Positions 8,279 to 13,739 of a stretch of 17,319 nt of DNA are shown one piece after another. The notes below the pieces were generated by a model. It searched no databases. It was not told the DNA's origin and saw only the letters and a list, made by a program, of their open reading frames with translations. The translations under genes were made by a program, and so were the position numbers. Numbering within the stretch: the first letter of the stretch is position 1; every line of letters begins with the position of its first letter. The DNA lies in the NCBI GenBank assembly GCA_015259305.1, contig JABZGO010000016.1, forward strand, positions 1 to 17,319, written 5' to 3'. This DNA comes from Alloprevotella tannerae. Lineage in GTDB: Bacteria > Bacteroidota > Bacteroidia > Bacteroidales > Bacteroidaceae.

Positions 8279-10180
8279 ATGCAAAAGTATCATTGCGGGG
8301 CTGAACTTTTCAATTATACGCCCCGCACCTCGCACGAAGTAAAAGTTGGCAATCGCCCGATGGGCGGACCGTCCAATCCTATCCGCCTGCAGAGTATGAC
8401 GACTACGAAGACGACCGATACGGCCGAATCCGTGGCGCAGACAAAAAGGATTGTGGCGGCCGGTGCCGACTATGTGCGCCTGACTACGCAAGGTCTGCGC
8501 GAAGCCGAAAACCTACGCAATATCAAGGCCGCACTAAAAGCAGATGGTGTCGACGTCCCCCTCGTGGCCGACGTGCATTTTAATCCTGCCGTAGCTGATG
8601 CAGCCGCTGCCATCGTAGAAGGCGTCCGCATCAACCCGGGCAACTACGTCGACCCTGCCCGCACGTTCCGCCATCTCGAATATACCGACGAAGAATACGC
8701 CGCCGAATTAGACCGCCTCGAAGCGCGCTTCAAGCAACTCTTAGCCATTTGCCGACAACATCATACGACCCTCCGCATAGGGGTTAATCACGGGTCGCTA
8801 TCCGACCGCATTATGAGTCGCTATGGCGATACGCCGGCCGGAATCGTTGAAAGTTGTATGGAATTTTTGCGCATTTGCGTCCGCGAGAACTTCCGCGACG
8901 TCGTCATCTCCATCAAAGCGAGCAATACGGTCGTGATGGTGCGCAGCGTCCGCCTGCTTTGCGCTGTGATGGAGCGCGAGGGTATGGACTTCCCCTTGCA
9001 CTTAGGCGTGACGGAAGCCGGCGAGGGCGAGGACGGCCGCATCAAGAGTGCTGCCGGCATCGGTGCACTCCTGGCCGACGGAATTGGCGATACGATTCGC
9101 GTATCTTTGAGTGAGCCCCCCGAGGCAGAATTTCCCGTGGCCTATAAGTTGGCCGCCCACGTAGTGGAGCGCGCCGGCCACCCGATTATTCCCGGTCGCG
9201 CCTTTCCCGGTTTCGACTACGTTTCTCCTGATCGGCGCCCCACGATCGCTGTGGGCAATATCGGCGGTACGCAACCGCCCGTTGTCATCTCCACGCGTCT
9301 CGACGGCGATACGCATTTCAGTGCGACGCTGCCCGATTATGTGTATGCGGGGCGTCAACTTCCCGCCGCTGAGCAGCGAAAAGCGGGCGTCAAGTACATT
9401 ATAGATGCCGACTTGTGGGCCGATGAGCCTGATACCTATCCGGTCTTCACGCCCGATACCTTGCCTTTCGTCGGGATGTGCAGGGCTAAGATGAAGTTTC
9501 TCTTCTTGACCTTTCCGGCCTTCGGAGAAGAAGTCAAGGCCTGTTTGCGCCTGCATCCGGAGATGGTCATTATCGCGCAGAGCAACCACGCCAACCGCCT
9601 TGGCGAGCAGCGTGCACTCATCCACGAACTATGGTCTGAAAACTTCTCGACGCCGGTGGTTATTTTCCTCCAATCTACCTTTGGTGATGATCAGCGCGAG
9701 GACTTCCAAATCTGCCATGCGGCTGATGCCGGCGCACTCTTCTTCGATGGTTTGGCAGATGGCTTGATGCTCTTCAACACGACACCCGAGGGGCACCGAC
9801 CTTTGGCCCACGACTTGCAGGACGCCACGGCTTTCGGCATATTACAAGCCACCCGCCAACGTACGACGAAGACCGAATACATCAGTTGCCCGGGCTGCGG
9901 GCGCACACTCTATGACCTGCAACAAACCATCGCTCGCATAAAAGCGGAAACGGGCCACCTAAAGGGCTTAAAAATCGGAATAATGGGCTGTATCGTCAAC
10001 GGACCCGGCGAAATGGCCGATGCTGATTACGGCTACGTTGGCGCAGGGCCGGAGAAGGTAAGCCTCTATCGCGGCAAGGTTTGCATCGAGAAGAATATCC
10101 CGCAAGCGGATGCCGTTAGGCGCCTGCTCGAATTGATCGAAAAGGACAGCGAGCGCCAAAAGCCCGCATCGACCGACTAA
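8279..10180 (+). CDS. ispG: 4-hydroxy-3-methylbut-2-enyl diphosphate synthase, long form (IspG/GcpE)
   Basis: IspG carries out the penultimate step of the MEP isoprenoid pathway, converting methylerythritol cyclodiphosphate to HMBPP with a [4Fe-4S] cluster. The protein has 633 residues; E. coli IspG has about 370. The N-terminal TIM barrel begins near residue 16 (VKVGNRPMGGPSNPIRLQSM) and includes RINPGN and RIGVNHGSL. The C-terminal reductase domain has the cluster ligands C537 and C540 (CPGCGR) and C571 (GCIVNGPGE), with Glu578 as the likely catalytic acid. The extra ~250 residues between them are the inserted domain known from plant, chlamydial and Bacteroidetes enzymes. A terminator hairpin follows at 10214-10250. 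Confidence 0.97.
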   Translation: MQKYHCGAELFNYTPRTSHEVKVGNRPMGGPSNPIRLQSMTTTKTTDTAESVAQTKRIVAAGADYVRLTTQGLREAENLRNIKAALKADGVDVPLVADVHFNPAVADAAAAIVEGVRINPGNYVDPARTFRHLEYTDEEYAAELDRLEARFKQLLAICRQHHTTLRIGVNHGSLSDRIMSRYGDTPAGIVESCMEFLRICVRENFRDVVISIKASNTVVMVRSVRLLCAVMEREGMDFPLHLGVTEAGEGEDGRIKSAAGIGALLADGIGDTIRVSLSEPPEAEFPVAYKLAAHVVERAGHPIIPGRAFPGFDYVSPDRRPTIAVGNIGGTQPPVVISTRLDGDTHFSATLPDYVYAGRQLPAAEQRKAGVKYIIDADLWADEPDTYPVFTPDTLPFVGMCRAKMKFLFLTFPAFGEEVKACLRLHPEMVIIAQSNHANRLGEQRALIHELWSENFSTPVVIFLQSTFGDDQREDFQICHAADAGALFFDGLADGLMLFNTTPEGHRPLAHDLQDATAFGILQATRQRTTKTEYISCPGCGRTLYDLQQTIARIKAETGHLKGLKIGIMGCIVNGPGEMADADYGYVGAGPEKVSLYRGKVCIEKNIPQADAVRRLLELIEKDSERQKPASTD

Positions 10181-10213
10181 TGCTATCGATCTTGATCTGA
10201 CAAACGAACAACC

Positions 10214-10250
10214 ATGCGCTTACTTGCCAACCAAGGAAGCGCATTTTCTT
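10214..10250 (+). terminator. Intrinsic terminator after ispG
   Basis: The arms ATGCGCTT (10214-10221) and AAGCGCAT (10237-10244) form a perfect 8-bp stem around a 15-nt loop, followed by TTTCTT. It lies 34 nt after the ispG stop and probably ends the rpoN-to-ispG transcript. Confidence 0.75.
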
Positions 10251-10431
10251 AACATCTGCCTGGAAACGGAGCGCGAAAATCAGGACCATTAAGGGCCTTA
10301 ATCGCTTTATCCACAAAGCAAAATGAGCGGGGAGAAATTTGAAAGCAGATTTTGGGCCCTTTTTAGAGGCTTAAGCCTACTGAATGACAAAAAATTATCT
10401 GTGAACAAAGGCGTTTCTCGTTTCTAACGCG
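10251..10431. other. Intergenic region between ispG and the marC-like gene
   Basis: No gene seen. It holds three short palindromes: ATTAAGGGCCTTAAT at 10288-10302, GGGCCC near 10354, and AGGCTTAAGCCT at 10367-10378. They are too compact to be terminators; they may be protein-binding sites or chance. Confidence 0.4.
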
Positions 10432-10439
10432 TAACTTTG
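10432..10439 (+). promoter_or_regulatory. Probable -7 box upstream of the marC-like gene
   Basis: TAACTTTG fits the TAnnTTTG consensus and lies 28 bp before the start codon, but I find no convincing TTG-type -33 box at the right spacing. Confidence 0.5.
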
Positions 10440-10467
10440 CACCGCAAAAATAACAGTTGAAAAATTT

Positions 10468-11085
10468 ATGTCATTAGATTACATCCTTTCACGCTTAAGT
10501 TGGCAGCAAATTGCCAGTACGTTTATCATCTTGTTTGCCATTATCGACATCTTGGGCTCGACGCCGCTCATCATCAATTTGAAAAAGCTCGACCGCCCCA
10601 TTAATGCCATCTATGCCACGTTGATTTCAACGGCTTTGTTGATAGGATTTTTCTATGCCGGCGATCTTGTGCTCAAGCTCTTCAGCGTTGACATTCGCAG
10701 CTTCGCCGTGGCCGGTGCTATGATCTTATTTTTCATGGCGATAGAGATGATCTTGGACATCGAATTGTTTAAAAATAATGGCCCTGTAAAGGACGCTACG
10801 CTGATTCCGATTGTATTCCCGCTCATCGCAGGTCCCGGTGCGTTTACGACGCTCTTGTCTTTGCGTGCAGAATATGCGCAGGTAAACATCATCATCGGTA
10901 TTCTGATCAATATGCTCTGGGTATTCTTCGTCTTGAAGATGACAGAGAAGGTCAATACCTATTTGGGGAAAGGCACGATCTATATCATGCGCAAGTTCTT
11001 CGGCATTATTCTTTTGGCCATCTCCGTGCGTATGTTCATGGTCAACCTTGCACAACTACTCCAAGGTACGGGCACAGCAGGATAA
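10468..11085 (+). CDS. MarC-family integral membrane protein
   Basis: A 205-residue protein with about six transmembrane helices, matching the MarC/YhgN family (UPF0056). The N-terminal helix runs into IDILGSTPLIINL near residues 27-39. The central part has SFAVAGAMILFFMAIEMIL, followed by PIVFPLIAGPGAFTTLL, a hallmark of the family, and the end has RKFFGIILLAISVRMF. E. coli MarC was once linked to multidrug resistance and later work did not support that, so the function is unsettled; some relatives are annotated as amino-acid transporters. It appears to be a single-gene unit, with its own -7 box upstream and a clear terminator 45 bp after the stop. Confidence 0.9.
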   Translation: MSLDYILSRLSWQQIASTFIILFAIIDILGSTPLIINLKKLDRPINAIYATLISTALLIGFFYAGDLVLKLFSVDIRSFAVAGAMILFFMAIEMILDIELFKNNGPVKDATLIPIVFPLIAGPGAFTTLLSLRAEYAQVNIIIGILINMLWVFFVLKMTEKVNTYLGKGTIYIMRKFFGIILLAISVRMFMVNLAQLLQGTGTAG

Positions 11086-11130
11086 CGCTTTAATCGAGGC
11101 GGTTTTTCCGTCAATCGCGTAAAACTATTT

Positions 11131-11166
11131 GAGGAGATTTGTCGACAGATGAATTTCCTCTTTTTT
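11131..11166 (+). terminator. Intrinsic terminator after the marC-like gene
   Basis: Bases 11131-11160 fold into a 13-pair stem (three G-T wobbles) with a 4-base loop, outer pairs GAGGA/TCCTC, followed directly by TTTTTT. Confidence 0.85.
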
Positions 11167-11395
11167 ATATCTGTTTTCGCGAGGCGATGGCCTGCTCTGT
11201 TTCAGCCAGAGTCGAGGCCTATCCGTCCGGTGCTTAAAGCCGTTTCCGCCCTCCTTCCGCTCGCAAGCGGCCGATCGATAGGTGGTAGAGTAGGGCAATG
11301 TTTGCTTTCATATCATCGCTTTTTTCTGTGGACTTAGTCCTGTATCCTCACTCCTTTCGTCCCACTCCTTTTCACCCCCGTTTGCAACTATTTTG

Positions 11396-11483
11396 TGTGC
11401 GCTCGTGATAAAAAGAGTTTATCATCGTGATAAAAAGACCTTGCGCTCGTGAGGATAAAGGTTTACGCTCACGAGCGTAAACC
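11396..11483. repeat. Array 2: four 22-bp-period units with terminal palindrome
   Basis: The common core, seen as GCTCGTGATAAAAAGA, recurs with anchor C at 11404, 11426, 11448 and 11470, an exact 22-bp period. The last unit becomes a palindrome: GGTTTACGCTC (11460-11470), AC, GAGCGTAAACC (11473-11483), 11 perfectly matched bases per arm. The family is shared with the array at 16561-16646. Confidence 0.9.
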
Positions 11484-11498
11484 CGGCTGATGGTGCGT

Positions 11499-11528
11499 GG
11501 CGCTCCGGATGCCCATCCGCGAGGCGCC
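11499..11528. repeat. GC-rich hairpin 15 bp after array 2
   Basis: GGCGC (11499-11503) pairs with GCGCC (11524-11528), and CGGAT (11506-11510) with ATCCG (11515-11519) inside it. No T-run follows, so it is unlikely to be a terminator. A similar flank follows array 3. Confidence 0.5.
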
Positions 11529-11649
11529 GTTGCCTTGCGTTGCGTAAATGTTGTGACGATCTGCTCCTTCGTAAGCACCGATGGTCTACTCATAAGAAGC
11601 TTTCGGCCAATTTCTTGCGAGCAGATTCGATTTTCTCCCCGCAGATTGT

Positions 11650-11657
11650 TATTTTTG
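11650..11657 (+). promoter_or_regulatory. Probable -7 box upstream of the symporter gene
   Basis: TATTTTTG matches TAnnTTTG and lies 21 bp before the ATG at 11679. I see no good -33 box at the expected distance. Confidence 0.5.
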
Positions 11658-11678
11658 CGCCGTTAATTACAGAATGAA

Positions 11679-12860
11679 ATGAAAAAGTTACGCCTCGGCT
11701 TATTGCCCCGCATTATTATTGCGATTATCTTAGGTATTGTTTTTGGCAATTTCTTGCCCGCTCCGGCGGTGCGCGTCTTTGCCACATTTAACAGTATCTT
11801 CAGCAACTTTCTCCAATTTCTCATACCTTTGATCATTCTGGGCCTCGTAACGCCCGCCATCGCTGATATTGGGAAGGGAGCCGGTAAACTCTTGGCCATT
11901 ACGGCCTTGATTGCTTATCTTGATACGATCGGGGCCGGCTTGATCTCGTATTTTACGAGTGCTACGCTGTTTCCAAACTTGATTCCGGCTCACAGTACGG
12001 TGACTGCCTTTGCGCAAGTCGAGGCGCCGGGGGCGTATTTTACGATTAACATCCCGCCGATGCTTGACGTGATGACTTCGCTCGTAGCCTCGTTTACCCT
12101 GGGCTTGGGCATTGCCTTTTTTTCTTCGCCCCATCTCAAAGAATTGTGCAACGAATTTAAAGATATCGTGGTCAAAACAATCGAGGTTGTCATACTTCCG
12201 CTGCTGCCGATCTACATTTTTGGCATCTTTTTGAGTATGACGCATACCGGACAGGCGATGCGCGTGATTTCTGTCTTTATATCCGTGATCGGAATCATCT
12301 TCGTGATGCACGTGGTCTTGCTCTTGCTGCAATATATCGCAGCGGGCGCGGTGTCGCATAAGAATCCCTTCCGCCTTTTGGCGAATATGATGCCCGCATA
12401 CTTTACGGCGCTGGGCACATCTTCGTCTGCGGCGACCATTCCGGTGACCCTGAAACAAACGGAAAAGAATGGCGTGAGCAGCGCTATTGCCGGTTTCGTC
12501 GTCCCGCTTTGTGCGACGATCCATTTATCAGGAAGTATGTTGAAAATTGTCGCTTGTGCGGTCGCGCTAATGTTGATGGAGGGGATGCCGTTTGATTTCG
12601 GCGCATTCTTTGGCTTTATCTTGATGCTCGGCGTAATGATGGTGGCCGCCCCGGGCGTACCCGGCGGCGCGATAATGGCGGCCCTCGGCGTCTTATCCTC
12701 GATGTTGGGCTTCGGACAAAGTGAACAGGCGCTCATGATCGCACTCTACATCACGATGGACAACTTCGGGACGGCTTGTAACGTGACCGGCGACGGCGCA
12801 ATCGCGATCGTGATGGACCGATTCTTTGCTAAAAAAAATGCAACTCCGACTGCTGCTTAA
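11679..12860 (+). CDS. Dicarboxylate/amino acid:cation symporter family protein
   Basis: A 393-residue secondary transporter of the glutamate-transporter fold (SDF/DAACS family). The HP1 serine motif SSSAATIP begins at residue 248. The HP2 region contains AAPGVPGG, and TM8 has D361-NFGTACNVTGD-372. Against GltPh numbering, Asp394, Thr398, Asn401 and Asp405 are kept (D361, T365, N368, D372). The arginine that holds the acidic side chain (Arg397) is Gly364, and the TM7 sodium motif NMDGT reads HLSGS (282-286), so the Asp312 ligand is lost. A substrate other than glutamate or aspartate, and altered ion coupling, are therefore likely; this is inference. It has its own -7 box, and its last codons overlap a minus-strand terminator hairpin. 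It converges on the nitroreductase gene. Confidence 0.9.
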   Translation: MKKLRLGLLPRIIIAIILGIVFGNFLPAPAVRVFATFNSIFSNFLQFLIPLIILGLVTPAIADIGKGAGKLLAITALIAYLDTIGAGLISYFTSATLFPNLIPAHSTVTAFAQVEAPGAYFTINIPPMLDVMTSLVASFTLGLGIAFFSSPHLKELCNEFKDIVVKTIEVVILPLLPIYIFGIFLSMTHTGQAMRVISVFISVIGIIFVMHVVLLLLQYIAAGAVSHKNPFRLLANMMPAYFTALGTSSSAATIPVTLKQTEKNGVSSAIAGFVVPLCATIHLSGSMLKIVACAVALMLMEGMPFDFGAFFGFILMLGVMMVAAPGVPGGAIMAALGVLSSMLGFGQSEQALMIALYITMDNFGTACNVTGDGAIAIVMDRFFAKKNATPTAA

Positions 12861-12883
12861 CGGAAAGCGGACGGGAGTTGCAT
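12831..12883 (-). terminator. Minus-strand terminator overlapping the symporter's 3' end
   Basis: On the minus strand, ATGCAACTCC (12883-12874) pairs with GGAGTTGCAT (12847-12838) as a perfect 10-bp stem with a 26-nt loop, followed by eight Ts including the base of the stem (12838-12831). It lies about 85 nt past the nitroreductase stop and inside the last nine codons of the convergent symporter gene. Confidence 0.75.
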
Positions 12884-12897
12884 CATTTACACTTTGG

Positions 12898-12937
12898 CTT
12901 GCGCAAGACCCATTCGGGCTTGCGCAAGATTTGTTTT
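12898..12937 (+). terminator. Plus-strand terminator after the symporter gene
   Basis: The self-complementary CTTGCGCAAG occurs at 12898-12907 and 12919-12928, 21 bp apart, so the copies can pair as a 10-bp stem with an 11-nt loop. ATTTGTTTT follows. It also reads as a direct repeat. Confidence 0.65.
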
Positions 12938-12967
12938 CGGTCGCTCTAATCTTTGCTCACGATCGCC

Positions 12968-13708
12968 CTAATCCAAAAAGCCTTGTCGGCGTAAAGCCTC
13001 CAGTAGCGTAGCGCTCAATGCTTCGTTATCGCGTTTGGTATAGCGGCAATCCGTAAAGACTTGCGCGAGCGTCTCTTTCTGATTTTCTTCAACGAATCTT
13101 TGATTCTCGGGTAGCGATTCCTTATAGCGGTAATCGCGATCGATACTTTCGTTCGTAATAGGCTGATACTTTTCCTCGTGTAGTATTGCCGAAAGCGGAA
13201 GTCTGTCCGTCAGCGGCGGTTCTTCTGCAGGCCAACCGAGCGTAATTGTAGCCAGAGGCATTACCAAGCGAGGCAAAGCCAGCGCATCTATGATCCCGCT
13301 AGCGTTGTACAAAGTCGTGCCCAAATAGCACAAGCCCAAACCTGCCTCCTCAGCCAAATGGCAGAACGTTTGGCAAAAGAGGAGCGCGTCAGAAGCCGCG
13401 TTGAGGAAAGAAAGAATGTTGTCGTAGCCGGGGTGTCCTTTGCGCCGCTGCGCCCATTCCGTTGTGCGGTGAAAATCTGCGCAGAACGTGAGCACCACGG
13501 GCGCATTCTGAACCATCGGTTGGTTGAAATGGAGCGGCGCGAGCCGCGCTTTGTTCGCAGGATCCCGTGTGGTGACCACGCTATACAGTTGCAGGTTGCC
13601 CATGGTCTGGGTTCGCTCAGCTCTCTTCAAGAGTTCATTCAGCAAATCTGAAGGCACGTCTTCAGCAGTATATTTCCGGATCGTCCGTCTCGTAGTTATG
13701 TTGACCAT
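12968..13708 (-). CDS. NfsA-like nitroreductase family flavoprotein
   Basis: A 246-residue member of the FMN-dependent nitroreductase family, close in length to NfsA/FRP enzymes (about 240), which use NADPH to reduce nitro compounds, quinones or flavins. The N-terminal RRTIRKYT matches the family's FMN-phosphate-binding start (RRSxRxF/Y). The core GLGLCYLGTTLYN...IIDALALPRLVMPLATITLGWP matches the second FMN-binding region of the NfsA subgroup. The ATG at 13708 is the natural start. It lies 31 bp downstream of the NrdJ-like gene on the same strand with no promoter match in the gap, so cotranscription is likely. The physiological substrate is unknown. Confidence 0.9.
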   Translation of the reverse strand: MVNITTRRTIRKYTAEDVPSDLLNELLKRAERTQTMGNLQLYSVVTTRDPANKARLAPLHFNQPMVQNAPVVLTFCADFHRTTEWAQRRKGHPGYDNILSFLNAASDALLFCQTFCHLAEEAGLGLCYLGTTLYNASGIIDALALPRLVMPLATITLGWPAEEPPLTDRLPLSAILHEEKYQPITNESIDRDYRYKESLPENQRFVEENQKETLAQVFTDCRYTKRDNEALSATLLEALRRQGFLD

Positions 13709-13739
13709 ATCTTAATTCTCGTTTTGTTAATTCCTGTTT

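Larger units (their letters stand above)
11167..11649. other. Intergenic region containing array 2
   Basis: About 480 bp without a believable gene. A minus-strand frame at 11372-11593 is created by the repeat units themselves and has no family resemblance. The region holds the 22-bp-period array at 11396-11483, its terminal palindrome and a further hairpin at 11499-11528; small stems also occur near 11257-11270. Confidence 0.6.

Noticed and set aside
9002..9625. 207-codon open frame on the minus strand
   Set aside because: Antisense to ispG, whose motifs are unmistakable; no independent start context or promoter.
11372..11593. Minus-strand frame reading ...FYHERT... through array 2, with a similar FYHERK frame in array 3 (16309-16614)
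   Set aside because: The peptide similarity is produced by the DNA repeat itself; the 22-bp period is not a multiple of three, so it does not encode a repeated peptide in one frame.
11730..12524. 264-codon open frame on the minus strand
   Set aside because: Lies wholly inside the symporter gene in the opposite direction; its product is Arg/His/Asp-rich with no family motifs, a typical antisense shadow.
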